64,000 bases of DNA from Acanthosepion lycidas. Taxonomy: Eukaryota > Mollusca > Cephalopoda > Sepiida > Sepiidae. Positions 52,214 to 62,948 of this stretch are shown one piece after another (within the stretch, counting starts at the first letter, position 1; every line of letters starts with the position of its first letter). The DNA is taken from NCBI GenBank assembly GCA_963932145.1, contig OZ010580.1:5611103-5675102 (forward strand), in the 5' to 3' direction. The notes beneath the pieces were generated by a model. The model saw only the letters and a program-made list of their open reading frames with translations. It was not told where the DNA came from and did not search any database. A program made the position numbers and the translations under genes.

Positions 52214-53509
52214 TAACAGATCGCATTGTACGGTGGGTTAGGTCTAAACTGGTTCGAAAAAATAATTATGGGTTAGTTAGTTTATAACTTAAACGCCAGG
52301 GAACGACGTTTCACGAAGTTTTGAAAACGTATAAATACGTTGGCAGAAGGCAACGCAAATTTCATGAAAAAAAGAAGGCATAAAAAAAAAAGGTAAATAA
52401 AAAAAATAATAATAAAAAAAAGGTAAATAAAAAAAATAAAAAAAAGGTAAATAATAAAAGGTAAATAAAAAAAAAAAGGTAAATAAAAAAAAAAAAAGGT
52501 AGAAAAAAAAAATAGGTAGAAAAACGACCACAGTAGTATTATAAGAAAAGAGTGCTGAACCGTTATGGAATATCACTCTTACACATTTATCAATTGACGG
52601 CGGACGCTGGACAATTTACTCATTGATGAAACAGTGATTTAAGGTAACAAATGTGTTTTATTTTTTTTTAAATAAAAAAGGGAGCCGAGAATATTTTGGA
52701 CGTAGCATGTGATCGATGAGGAACTTTTAAGGAAAATAGAAATAAAAAGAACACTTGTTTTTGGAAACAGAAAAAAAGTTGAAATTTCTGGCAAAAAACA
52801 AAAACAAAAAAAAACAAAAACAAAAAAAAACAAAAAAAAAAAACTAGGCAAATTAGTGCACATCAAGATAAAAAAAAATTATGGACTAAGAAAATTCTTG
52901 TCTTTGATACTAGCAATATTTAATTCGTGATAATGATTGAGACGGTTAAAAGTATTTAAAGAAAGCAAAACCAAAAATAAATATAATCTTTGAACAGTTT
53001 ACAATTTTTGCAACATTTTCAAAAATTGGAAAAATGCAAAGAAAAAAAAAATTAAAACAGCAAGACCTTTTCTGTGAAACTTGTCGCGCAGTTCTACATT
53101 TTATATCTAACAAAATATTAAATCGGCCTTTTACATTTGGGAGTTCATTTATGATACTTTATCGAACTATGATTAAATCGCTTTGAAATTATTTTTTGTT
53201 ACTTAAGCAAACAAAACGGTTCAAATTTAAATGTCACTAAAATACCAAACTTTAAACCACTGGAGCGGATATGCGATCATGGAACAGAATTGGAGTCAGT
53301 AAAAGGCAAACAGAGAAAATGGTTTCAATAGCAGACTTTGTCCGCTAGTAAATGTTCTAGGTTAAAAAAAAGAAGTTATCAAGTGCTAAGATATTTTTGG
53401 AAACAGCTGTATAGGAATCCAAAATAATTTTTGTGAAATGCCCGAGCAAAACATGTGTCTTTGTGAAAATGGTTTTCATTATGAATTAAAACTGTATTTT
53501 TGAAAAGAG
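52214..53509. other. No gene; A-rich (AAAAAGGTAAAT)n patch
   Basis: 52380-52520 consists of AAAAAAGGTAAATAAAAAAA-like units, and 52795-52845 of AAAACAAAAAC units. Frames over these are artefacts. The remainder is AT-rich. Confidence 0.6.
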
Positions 53510-53735
53510 TACATTCGTTTAGCTGTGTTCAGACATATGTGTGTTTATTCAGGCGAATATGTGTGCGCGTGTATATGCATCTCTGCGTATGCTCACATTT
53601 GTAATAATGCATTTGAATATGTCTGGCTACATGTGTAGAGACGTGTGTATGTGATGCGTATGTATGCGTCAGTATAATAGTGCATATGTGCGTATGATTA
53701 GGTGTGTGTATAGAAGTACGTGTGTATGATTGTGC
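53510..53735. repeat. Degenerate TGTATG/TGTGCG tract
   Basis: About 225 bases of irregular alternating purine-pyrimidine (TATGTGTGTTTATT, GTGTGCGCGTGTATATGC, GTGTGTATGTGATGCG), an old (TG/TA)n array. Z-DNA-prone composition. An 83-codon minus frame (His/Thr/Tyr-rich) is an artefact. Confidence 0.7.
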
Positions 53736-53737
53736 GT

Positions 53738-55571
53738 AAGTATAGAGTAGGTATGAGATCGCTAAAAAAGAGCATAGCATGATGAAAAAGACACCAAACT
53801 TGACGAAAACAAAATTTTATCGTCGAAATGTTCATGCTATTATTAAGAGGAAAGATCAAAGTATTTTGGGGTATTTTTTTTTTTCACATTTTTTAATCGT
53901 TCCTAGCATGTCCGAAATTTTCGTTAAAAATCTTGTTTTTTTGAGTTAGCAAAATTGATAGATAATCGATCATGGCAAAAAAAAAAAAAAAAAGAAAAAA
54001 AAAAGAAAAGAAAATCTTAGTTTAAAATTCTTTTAAAAATCAATTATTTTTTCAAAACTTATAAAAACAAAAATAAAACAAAGCAGGTCATAAACTTTCG
54101 CGTCACTTGAATGACATTGACGGATTACGTGAGGATAATTTGTTCTACGGAAGTTAAAAAGTGAAGTTATTTAGATTTAAGTGAACAAATTATTTACCTC
54201 GTTTTTTTTTTTTAAGGAAAACTTTCAGTGCTCTATTTTTTTTTGTACTTAGATTAAATTTTCTAAGAAAGGTATATAATTAATTTATAGGTACCTTTCA
54301 TATGAAATTTTATCAGAAGTGTACATAAAATACTATAATTTTATGTACATTTATTACATTTTACTGTGTTATTTGTATTTCCATTCATTTTATTATTAAT
54401 TTTGATATTTCATTTATGGAAAAATGTCATAACAGATTAATATAAAAATAAGATCATATAAATTTTATAAGATAATACTGATACTTTTAGGTACCCTTCT
54501 CAGTTGAAATTGAAAAATTAACTTCTCCACACGTGTTTCGCAAAAGTAAAGGCCTTAACAGCGGAGAACAATGCTTAACTCAAATAATGCAACTTAATTG
54601 TATTCTGGTTGGTCTTCCGTGGTTTATAATTACAGCTCGTTTAAAAAAAGATCTATCTCATAAGGACCTTTACGAAAGCGGATGCGGCTTTTAACTAATT
54701 TTATATTATAAAAACTTATTAGGTTGGTGCAAAAATAATGTCGTTTTCTCACATTAACATATGTGAGAAAATGACATCAGTCTTGCACCAACTTAATAAA
54801 TGCAAAAATCTATTAATTAAAGAAATAACAAATAATTGTATCAAAAATTCATTTTTCATCGAAAAAAGTTTTTGCTTTCAGAAAATATTGTCCATATTCA
54901 TAAAAACAACTAAAAGCAAATAAAAGCATTTGAAATTAAATAATATATTTGTTTTATTGAGTTTTGTATGTTACAATTCAGAGCTGATTTTCAGGTGGGG
55001 GGAGTCAATAAATAAAAAACAAAACATGATTTGCATTCCTCAAAGCCTTGTGCTTTTAACTATTGTAATCATTAAACGAGACTCGATCGAATTTCTAGAG
55101 TTTTCATAAAATTAGTTGGGGGTTGGGTAATAAATATAAAAAAATATTTCTGCCATGACTTTAATAAAATAAAAAAAAACAACATATTTATAATAATTTC
55201 CATCATGTATGAATAGTTTCTGAAAGTTTCATTAACATCCGAAAATTATTTTTATTTTTGCAAGATTTTACAAATAAATGTATCATACAAAAAAAATAAA
55301 AATAAAAATAAAAAAAAAGTAACTAAAAATTGTATATGTTATTTTACTAGTTCCGGTGATAGAAAGAGAAACAAGACTCATTTTAAAATCAAAATTTAGA
55401 ATGTTCTGAAAAGGAGGAAAAATTTTTTTAAAATAATTAAAAAAAACTTTGATCTTTCTTCTTCATAATAACAAACCTTTAGACGATAAAATTTCGTCAA
55501 GTTTGGCGTCTTTTTCATCATGCTATGCTCTTTTTTTAGCGATCTCATGGAGTTACCTAGTATAGGGGTTC
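53738..55571. mobile_element. Terminal-inverted-repeat element, about 1.8 kb, non-coding
   Basis: Left end GAGATCGCTAAAAAAGAGCA / TAGCATGATGAAAAAGACAC / CAAACTTGACGAAAA and further to AAAGATCAAAG recurs inverted at 55450-55550 (CTTTGATCTTTC ... GACGATAAAATTTCGTCAAG, TTTGGCGTCTTTTTCATCAT, GCTATGCTCTTTTTTTAGCG, ATCTC). Arms are about 120-140 bases with good identity, then decay. The interior is AT-rich without a recognisable transposase and contains mini-mariner copy 3. The superfamily is undetermined. Confidence 0.65.
54719..54796. mobile_element. Mini-mariner palindromic MITE, copy 3 (78 bp)
   Basis: TTAGGTTGGTGCAAAAATAA at the left and TTGCACCAACTTAA at the right, TA on both flanks, with inner arms TGTCGTTTTCTCACAT / ATGTGAGAAAATGACA and a TAACAT centre. 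The right arm carries a few substitutions (CATCAGTCTTGC for CATTATTTTTGC). Confidence 0.9.
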
Positions 55572-55637
55572 ATAAGCGCATATAATTGTGTGTGTATGTA
55601 TGAGTATATATGTGCCTGTGTATATGTATATAATAGT

Positions 55638-55875
55638 TGGCCACGGGTATTCGAGGATACCCGTCTATTAGGGCGGCTAGCCAATTCCTATTGCAGTCGC
55701 TCGCTCATCACATTTGTATTTGTTCAACCCCCACAGAGCCAACCTGTGGTTTCTGTTGCAACTGTTATGAGCAGACCTTTGTTACAGTTTCTGAGAGAGA
55801 GTGTGTTTTCAACAATCTGAACGAGGCCAGCACACACAAACCCTCGGTCACGATGTCTTGTGATTACATAACCCA
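55638..55875 (-). repeat. SINE-3, headless copy
   Basis: Plus sense: CCGTCTATTAGGGCGGCTAG, CCAACCTGTGGTTTCTGTTG, TTTGTTACAGTTTCTGAGAG, CAAACCCTCGGTCACGATGT. The tRNA-like head is absent. A TA/TG-rich tract precedes it at 55585-55635. Three overlapping open frames here are not genes. Confidence 0.65.
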
Positions 55876-56321
55876 AAATGAGGATTTTTGAATGGACAAT
55901 TATATACATGTCAGTATGTGCGTAAATGTTAGTGTTTGTTTTTATATATATGAGTGTGGACTTTACATAATATTCATAATAAACATCTAAATATTGATTA
56001 GATCAATCATAACTCATCATTTTTCTAATCAAACCTTGAATCATGTGGATGAAGCTATTATCCTTGTATTTTCTCCAAGTATGTTTCAGATGGAGTTTGG
56101 TAGTTTTCCCTGTGCCTTTAAATGGATTCAAATTGAACTATGGCCAGAGAGCTCTAACTTGAGACTTCTTGATAGTCATATAGTGGTATACCCAATTTAA
56201 TTATTCATAAGTTTGTTTTGATCAGGAACGCAGTTCTTTAAGGGGCAAATGAAATCATATATAATATTTGCTCTCTGTAATTTAGATCTTGCAGGTGTGT
56301 TATTGTTGCTAAGGTTACCTG

Positions 56322-56353
<32 letters not shown>

Positions 56354-56354
56354 C
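55876..56354. other. No gene; TA tract at the right edge
   Basis: Unique AT-rich DNA followed by a TA run at 56323-56351. Confidence 0.4.
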
Positions 56355-56535
56355 ACAAGTCATCGTGACCGAGGAGTTGTCCGCGCTGGTCTTATTCAGA
56401 TTGTTGATCACGCTACATAACACGCTTCTCTCCCTGAAAATGTACCTAAGTTCTGCTCAGCATAGTTGCAGTATAAACCACAGGTGGGTGTTGAACAAAC
56501 ACAAAAATGTGCCTTGGTAAATTAGCTCGCCAGCC
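56355..56535 (+). repeat. SINE-3, inverted partner of the 55.6-kb copy
   Basis: AAGTCATCGTGACCGAGGAG, GTTGATCACGCTACATAACA, CAGTATAAACCACAGGTGGG and AACAAACACAAAAATGTGCC are the SINE-3 body on plus. With the copy at 55638-55875 it forms a head-to-head pair about 480 bases apart. Confidence 0.65.
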
Positions 56536-57056
56536 ATTAACGTAACGTGTATATAAGACGGGAGAGACCATCACACATAAAATAGGGAGTTACTTTTCAA
56601 TCACCCTGTGTGTGTGTGTGTGTGTGCTTTCGACTTGATTCAATAGAGTTAATACAATGGTTTGCATTGATAAAAATGTCAAGGGTTTAGTATGGGAGTG
56701 GAAAGGTATACAATGTACAATTGAATTCAAATGTAGAGATAAATAGTCAATGATGAAGGTTGAGAGGAAACATCCGCTCAACCAAGCAAATCCTAAATTT
56801 AGTGTATAGAGAATTTAATAGGTCAACTGTACTAGGTGAGGTTACATAAAACTTCAGCTGACTAGAAGATTTATGAAAACACAGTCTGCTTTTGAAGAAA
56901 TACAAAAGCAGGAAGGGAGAAAAGCGAACGAAAAAGCAGGAAAATAAAAAAGATGTTCATGTTAAGTAAGTTATACATGCAATTGTGAATGCACACACCG
57001 ACTGAAATATAGGAATACTAGACATCGACCTAATAACTTGTACTTCTACCCTTTAT
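56536..57056. other. No gene seen
   Basis: AT-rich with a (TG)n tract at 56607-56626. Confidence 0.4.
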
Positions 57057-57545
57057 TTGAATATGCGAAGGCGCAGCGTGGCACAGAGTCTACAATGTAT
57101 TAGAGCCGTTGCATTTGTATATCTGTCTAGGACTGTTACAGAGTTGTCGTTTTTGTGTCTGGTTGCAAGTAATTTAATGGTCTGTAACATGAAACATGAG
57201 TTTCAAGCTGGCGAGTACAGGAACCAAGAGAAGTCAGTCAGAGAACCAGTTTCGTGTCACAAGATCATGATGGAGAGTTTGCATTTTCATGCTGGAACAA
57301 TCGCCGCAGAGGGAAAAATGGTCAGCGTTAAGATCCGTGGATGTCGCTTATGCCAAAGAAGCTGTGTTCAGATTCAAGGCGATTAGGTTTCACCTCATTT
57401 CGCGCTATGGTTCTTGGAAAAAGCATGAAGCGATCCTACTCCAGCTAGGAGTTAAATAGCTGGGCGGGCTGGTTTCCTTGTCTTCGGTGTCATAGATGAT
57501 GCCAGTCTAAGAGAAAAACAATCTGAATTCAAACCTGAGGAAGTT
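57057..57545 (+). other. 109-codon open frame of unknown status, then SINE-2 scrap
   Basis: 57057-57386 is open, not low-complexity and GC-balanced, encoding a 109-residue product with scattered Cys residues (CRLCQRSC near its end) but no family I recognise. From about 57400, AGCATGAAGCGATCCTACTC, CAGCTAGGAGTTAAATAGCT and GGGCGGGCTGGTTTCCTTG are SINE-2 body. The frame may be part of the SINE-associated segment or chance; no splice or start context supports a gene. Confidence 0.25.
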
Positions 57546-57734
57546 TGTTTTGAGACTTTGCACAAGGTGAAATTAGATATATTTTAATGATTCTTGATGT
57601 ATTTTTCATCTGATTTCCGACATCGAACGACTTATCCGACACCAAGTTTTGACCAACATTCTTTCCCAGTTCTATTTAAAATAGTGATTGAACGATGATC
57701 ACTGCCTAAATATACTACGGTTAATATATAATTA

Positions 57735-57870
57735 TTTAAAAATTATTTTTAGTCGATACTCATATTTGAGTAAACTTACCGTTTATTTATTAAACGGTAT
57801 ATTTATATATTTTCATTCAGCGGCCTGAATAAACAGAACGTCCGCTAAAAATAACGTAAGTAATAAAATC
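57735..57870 (-). repeat. SINE-5 body fragment
   Basis: On minus: GCGGACGTTCTGTTTATTCA, GGCCGCTGAATGAAAATATA, ACCGTTTAATAAATAAACGG (hairpin, 57778-57797) and GAGTATCGACTAAAAATAA, as in the copy at 58757 and the one at 2.1 kb. Confidence 0.5.
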
Positions 57871-58639
57871 TGTCGTAGTAAAAAAAATAAATAAAATCTA
57901 TCACTTCTAACGGTATATAAAACTAGATCGCCACTAATTAAAAAGGGTAGATATAAAATCAGGTATCTTTAAAATTGAATATTTTTCATCTGATCTTTTC
58001 AAATTGAATATTTTTTAGATTAACGTATCCTACAGTAAACATTTATTGGTTTTATTTTAAACACAAAAGGTCTTTTTTTCTTTTCATTTCTCCTTATTTT
58101 CTGGAATGAGATTTAGAGATTTTTTCTGATATAAAGCATAAAATGTTTTAGAAATTAATGATTCGAACCCCCCCTCCCCCCCCCAAAAAAAACACCAACA
58201 ACAAAATCAAAAAACAAACGAAAATGAAGTTTTCATATTTTAAAAATTAATAGCAATAATGATTTTAGGTAAATGATAAAGTTCAGTCCAATAACATTAT
58301 CATAGACTGAGGCCCAAAAGACAAATTTAGTTATTTTGTTTAGATTTCAGTTTCATCAAAATCTTTAGGGTGTGATCGAAGCCCCTATCCATCTCTATCG
58401 TGCCGTGGATAATAAGTGTGTGTGTGTGTAAAACTTTTCACAAAGCACACAGATATTACACTGATCTTAGGCAGAAGTACCCAGGAATTAGAGTTTAATC
58501 TGATACAGCATACACAAATACTCTGATCATGGAAGAGGGGTTATCCCTAGAATTATGGATATATATCGCTCGGTTCACACTCCTTTCCCGTTTTTTGAAC
58601 AGAATTAGAGGTTTATCCCTTGTTTCCCGTTTAGGATGG
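57871..58639. other. No gene seen
   Basis: AT-rich, with C/A homopolymers at 58169-58195 and a (TG)n tract at 58417-58429. Confidence 0.4.
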
Positions 58640-58738
58640 GGTTTTCCGTTCGTTCTGGTCTTCTCATGTACTTTCACACCTTGCGCCTTAGTGGCATTAT
58701 CGCCTTGCTTGGAGTGAAACGCAAGAAAATATAAATAA
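58640..58738 (+). pseudogene. LINE-J 3' UTR scrap
   Basis: CTTCTCATGTACTTTCACAC and GCGCCTTAGTGGCATTATCG / CCTTGCTTGGAGTGAAA are the LINE-J end, followed by AAATATAAATAAATAA. Confidence 0.6.
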
Positions 58739-58756
58739 ATAATCCTGATCAACTTC

Positions 58757-58964
58757 TCTCCTTGACCAAGTCGTTAAGGCGTGCCTGGCTAAACGATATT
58801 TCATTCTACCCTGAGGGACGTAGGTCCGATTCCCGGCGAAGAGCACAAATTTGTTTTAAATAAGATTTCTTGAACATTCAAACCGGTAGACGAAAAATAT
58901 ACTGTTTAATAAGTAAACGAAGCACCTATATGAATACGAGTATCTACTAAAAATAACGTTAAAA

Positions 58965-58965
<1 letters not shown>
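58757..58965 (+). repeat. SINE-5, best copy (Ser/Leu-tRNA-like head)
   Basis: Head CTCCTTGACCAAGTCGTTAA / GGCGTGCCTGGCTAAACG (A-box region; GTTAAGGCG is typical of type II tRNAs), then TAGGTCCGATTCCCGGCG (B box in a T-arm-like hairpin). The body ends CGAGTATCTACTAAAAATAA / CGTT before a long TA tract. Confidence 0.6.

Positions 58966-58969
<4 letters not shown>

Positions 58970-59033
<64 letters not shown>
58970..59033. repeat. (TA)n microsatellite
   Basis: About 62 bases of TA, ending at the left end of the Tc1/mariner derivative, which inserts at TA. Confidence 0.95.
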
Positions 59034-59036
<3 letters not shown>

Positions 59037-59038
<2 letters not shown>

Positions 59039-59392
59039 GGGTGTCCATAAAGTTCGTGAACACTTTAAAGAAAATTATAACTTTATTTTATTTGCGATAG
59101 AAATTAGTTCGCAAAAAGGATTAGAAAGAAGTAAATCTATATTTTTTTAAAGGTTTTATTGAAATTTTATTTAAGTTTCCACATGTCCTCATCATTAACA
59201 ATACAAAGGGTAATACGATTTTGCAGTTCACGGAAAACATTTGCCAGCTGATTTACAGTAATGCCTGAAATCACAGTTATTTTAGCTATACTTAAAACTA
59301 GGTACATTAAACATTTTTACAGATTATTTCTATCGCGAATACAAATAAAGTTATAAATTTTTAAAAGTGCACACGAACTTTATGGACACCAT
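59037..59392 (-). mobile_element. Tc1/mariner deletion derivative, about 355 bp
   Basis: Terminal inverted repeats of about 65 bases: CAGGGTGTCCATAAAGTTCG ... TATTTGCGATAGAAAT at the left and ATTTCTATCGCGAATACAAA ... CGAACTTTATGGACACCATA at the right. Inside, minus-strand 59180-59290 reads ITVISGITVNQLANVFRELQ and NRITLCI, matching the end of a Tc1/mariner-like transposase. The catalytic part is deleted, so it would need a transposase in trans. Confidence 0.8.
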
Positions 59393-60020
59393 ATATCCAG
59401 TCATTTTATACTCTAGTACATAATAATAAAAAAATTAAAGACTATCAGATTTTCAAAACAACTTCACTGTTTTTTGAATTGCTGAAAATAATAATACATA
59501 TTTAGTACCTGTCTTTTACCTCATTTTGGCAAAGTGCTAGAAGGTCTAATAAATCAGTGGTTAACTGGGGTAAGGAAGGGCTAGTAAATGTTAACGCTTC
59601 AAAACAGAACTGCTTTCATTTAATTCGTGTATAGAACCTTTTATCAGCATGGCTGATGCTAACTTCCATGGCAGTAACTATGTGCTTTCTTGGGCTCACG
59701 TTTTCTAACTGACATGAAGTGGAGTGTTTATATGAATCAAATGCTAGGTCTACTGTTAGGAAAATTGGTTCACTCTATTCTGCCAGACAATTTTTCTTAT
59801 GTTGGATGAGGTTCCTGCTATATAGCTCGGGATTCTCGACAAAATCCATAGCAGGGCCTGTCAAATAATCGGTCCTGACCTGGCATTTCGATTCCAGTTA
59901 CTTACCCCCGATTTTTTTCTAGAAAATATTTTCATGGCAATTGTTCTGATGAGCTTTCCTCCTTGGGACCTCGACCGCATGAAGTTAAGCGTACTACTAG
60001 ACTGCTAACTAGTCTCACCG
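59393..60020 (+). pseudogene. LINE-J ORF2 fragment (from about 59530)
   Basis: NWGKEGLVNVNASKQNCFHL, then LTDMKWSVYMNQMLGLLLGK (shifted), ILDKIHSRACQIIGPDLAFR and CSDELSSLGPRPHEVKRTTR. The 62-codon frame from 59963 starts in this end. It is cut where the large inverted duplication begins. 59393-59530 is AT-rich spacer. Confidence 0.65.
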
Positions 60021-60741
60021 TTTTACCGCTGAACGAGCTAGATGTAACCATATGTTATATATATAATTTTCAAGATGCGTGTGTGTGTGTGTGTGTGTGT
60101 GTGTTCGGATGTTGTTTATGCATTTCCACAGTTTTCATCCGATTTCGATGATTTTTCTTTTGTTTGATAGATAATGCTTCAGTGCCGTTTTTCAGTCCAA
60201 ATTGTTGGCGACAATGGCTCTCCACCACTGCCTGACCATTATAACTCTCAGCAACGTTTTACTATTTACTATCTGTTCTTGGATATATATATTTCATAAA
60301 AAAAATCGGCATTTCGAGGCGATGTAATGGTTAACAAGGTTGTCTCACTAGAACCAATACGACTGAGTAGTCAGTTCGATCCTCACTGGATGCCCCCATA
60401 CTTTCGGCATTGTGCCACATCTAAGCCACGATTGGAAAAGCACTATATCTTTTATAAAAACTTTAATAAAAATAAATAGTTTAAATTATTACAATAATAT
60501 TGTTATACAGTTAAATTTACATAATTACTTATATCTATAATTCTTAAGGTATGTGTGTGTATGTCAGTGTCGGTTTTCAGTCCAAATTGTTGGCGACAAC
60601 GGCTCTCCACTATTTCTTGTCCATTATAACTCTCAGCAACGTTTTACTACTTACTGTCTGTTTTTGGATATATATCTTTCATAAAAAAATTAATAAAAAT
60701 AAATAGTTTAAATTATTACAATAATATTTATTATTATACAG
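60021..60741 (+). repeat. Left arm of large inverted duplication
   Basis: Starts in LINE-J (TTTTACCGCTGAACGAGCTA / GATGTAACC), then a TA/TG tract and two tandem units of about 330 bases. Each unit carries a reversed LINE-RTE end (GTTGGCGACAATGGCTCTCC, ACTCTCAGCAACGTTTTACT), GGATATATAT.TTTCAT and AAATAAATAGTTTAAATTAT. The first unit contains a tRNA-like insertion (60316-60425: GGCGATGTAATGGTTAACAA, GTCAGTTCGATCCTCACTGG). The whole arm is mirrored at 62096-62836. Confidence 0.85.
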
Positions 60742-61096
60742 TTCCCTTTCCAGGACCACCCACCCCCATTTGAATTGTTAACCCCCCCCCCATTTGGGGA
60801 TGTGCCTCAGTCGCACCCAATTGTTGTTACTAATAGATTTTCGGGTTGGCTGACCTTAAAATTAAACTGATCCAAATGAACGGTAAAAATTCCCAGTAAT
60901 GAAAAACACGGTCAAACACGGGTTATAGTGCTAGTATTCTAATAGTTTTCTTTTCTCGCACTTTTCACCTGGGGAACTTTTTTTGGCTTCTTGCTTCCCT
61001 GTCACCTACAATCTTCATAAATTTAAATGCAACCCCAATCGCTATCGTATGTATTTTTTTTTATTATTTTTCCTCACTAAAGTCTTCCCTGTCTGT
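60742..61096 (+). pseudogene. Loop region with LINE-J 3' end (60945-61090)
   Basis: TCTTTTCTCGCACTTTTCAC, CTTGCTTCCCTGTCACCTAC and AATTTAAATGCAACCCCAAT are the LINE-J coding end. A C-run lies at 60783-60791. No intact frame. Confidence 0.6.
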
Positions 61097-61561
61097 CTAT
61101 ATTTCTGAGATGAGATGTACATTATTCGGACTATTGTTCTCCTCTTTGTCGCCACATTTATTACAACGCTCCGGCCTTCATCAGGTGGTTGGAATGTCGA
61201 ACTGAACCCTTTATTTCGCTCACTGGGGTAGACCACACTCTTTGGGTTCTGTCACTGGATCTAACTAACGCCTTTATCCACTGTGCCATGTGTCCTTGAG
61301 TGACAGGACCAAAAAGGGTGCGAGTTCAATACCCGGCTAAAGCAGGGGAGAACTTTCAGAGGGAAATCAACAGGAGATAACTGATAACTGACATCCATTA
61401 AACATGGCAAGTGGAACTAGAACAGTCTAACCCAGTGAGGGGAATAAAGGGTGCAGTTCAACATCCCAACCACCTGAAGAAGGCCGCAGCGTACAACGGC
61501 CGAAACGTTGTAATACATATGGCGACAAAGATGAGGACAGTAGGCCGAATAATGTAAATAA
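61097..61561. repeat. Head-to-head pair of SINE-4 copies
   Basis: Left copy (minus): its 3' end lies at 61097 (ACATTATTCGGACTATTGTT), then TTGTCGCCACATTTATTACA, CATCAGGTGGTTGGAATGTC, and the head CCACTGTGCCATGTGTCCTT at 61278-61297. It lacks the middle of the element. The right copy (plus) begins without an A box (GTGACAGGACCAAAAAGGGT, GCGAGTTCAATACCCGG), then AGGAGATAACTGATAACTGA, CGGCCGAAACGTTGTAATAC and AATAATGTAAATAATG. A short piece of LINE-J 3' UTR (TCTCACTCCAAGTAACCTCC) follows it. Confidence 0.75.
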
Positions 61562-62095
61562 TGTAAAGTGTTCCCATTCTCTCACTCCAAGTAACCTCCT
61601 GAAATGATACTGTCGTTATGTTTTTGTGTTATGATATTCTCATGCGCTATGTTTTTCAGTTTGCTACATGGAATGGTATATTCTGATATGCATACGCCCC
61701 TACAAAGAGAAAACATTCCTCTGTTATTGGATACAAAAAAACAAAAAAAACAAAAAAAAACAAAGAAAAAGTTAAGCAGTTTACGTTTCCAACAGACGGG
61801 TTTCAACAGTAAGAAATAAGGAATCTAGCGGGACTAGATCGACCACACCGCCAACGGTAACAGATGGCTAAACTATGCAGTTCTACATAAGAGAAAGTAA
61901 ACTCTGCAGGAGTTACTATACGGAGTGCTAACAATGAGCTAGTTTCCAGAAATACCAAACTTAAGGAAACAGAGTAGCTGGTTCCAGCTCAAAAAGATTA
62001 CATTAGAATTTCAGTAATATTTTGGAAATTCATAAATATCCGATCACACACACATACCTTGAGAATTATAGATATAAGTAATTATATAAATTTAA
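61562..62095. other. Loop region, no gene
   Basis: Two mutually antisense 71-74-codon frames around 61582-61819 include an AAAAACAAAAAAAAC run and are not credible. Nothing else recognised. Confidence 0.4.
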
Positions 62096-62836
62096 CTGTA
62101 TAATAATAATATTATTGCAATAATTTAAACTATTTATTTTTATTAATTTTTTATGAAAGATATATATCCAAAAACAGACAGTAAATAGTAAAACGTTGCT
62201 GAGAGTTATAATGGACAGGAAGTAGTGGAGAGCCGTTGTCTCCAAAAATTTGGACTGAAAACCGGCATTGAAGAATTATCAAACAATTTCATCAAAATCG
62301 GATGAAAACTGTGGAAATGCATAAACAATATCCGATCACACACACACATATACTTTGAGAATTATAAATATAAGTAATTATATAAATTTAACTGTATAAT
62401 AATAATTATTATTGTAACAATTTAAACTATTTATTTTAGATGTGGCACAATGCCGAAAGTATGGGGGCATCCAGTGAGGATCGAACTGACTACTCAGTCG
62501 TATTGGTTCTAGTGAGACAACCTTGTTAACCATTACATCGCCTCGAAATGCCGATTTTTTTTATGAAATATATATATCCAAGAACAGATAGTAAATAGTA
62601 AAACGTTGCTGAGAGTTATAATGGTCAGGCAGTGGTGGAGAGCCATTGTCGCCAACAATTTGGACTGAAAAACGGCACTTAAGAATTACCTATCAAACAA
62701 AAGAAAATTCATCGAAATCGGATAAAAACTGTGGAAATGCATAAACATCCGATCACACACACATACCTACGCCTCATCTTGATATATATATATATATATA
62801 ACACATGGTTACATCTAGCTAGGTTCAGCGGTAAAA
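62096..62836 (-). repeat. Right arm of large inverted duplication
   Basis: Mirror of 60021-60741, including both tandem units, the tRNA-like insertion (62443-62560) and the LINE-J scrap at the outer end (GGTTACATCTAGCTAGGTTC / AGCGGTAAAA). Differences are mainly small indels and the presence here of about 60 bases (CCGATCACACACACA...GAAAACTGTGGAAATGCATA in the inner unit) missing from the inner unit of the left arm. Confidence 0.85.
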
Positions 62837-62948
62837 GAATACTCAACCTTCGTAAATCTGGTGAACCATTCAATCGTGACTGCAATATGCTGGAGAGTGT
62901 TTTTTTTCGCCAGTTATGTTTGGTGAGAGATGTGGTGGCTGTGTAATG

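Noticed and set aside
53510-53735. Regular CRISPR-like or telomere-like repeat
   Set aside because: The TGTATG tract is irregular without spacers of constant length, and the genome is clearly eukaryotic.
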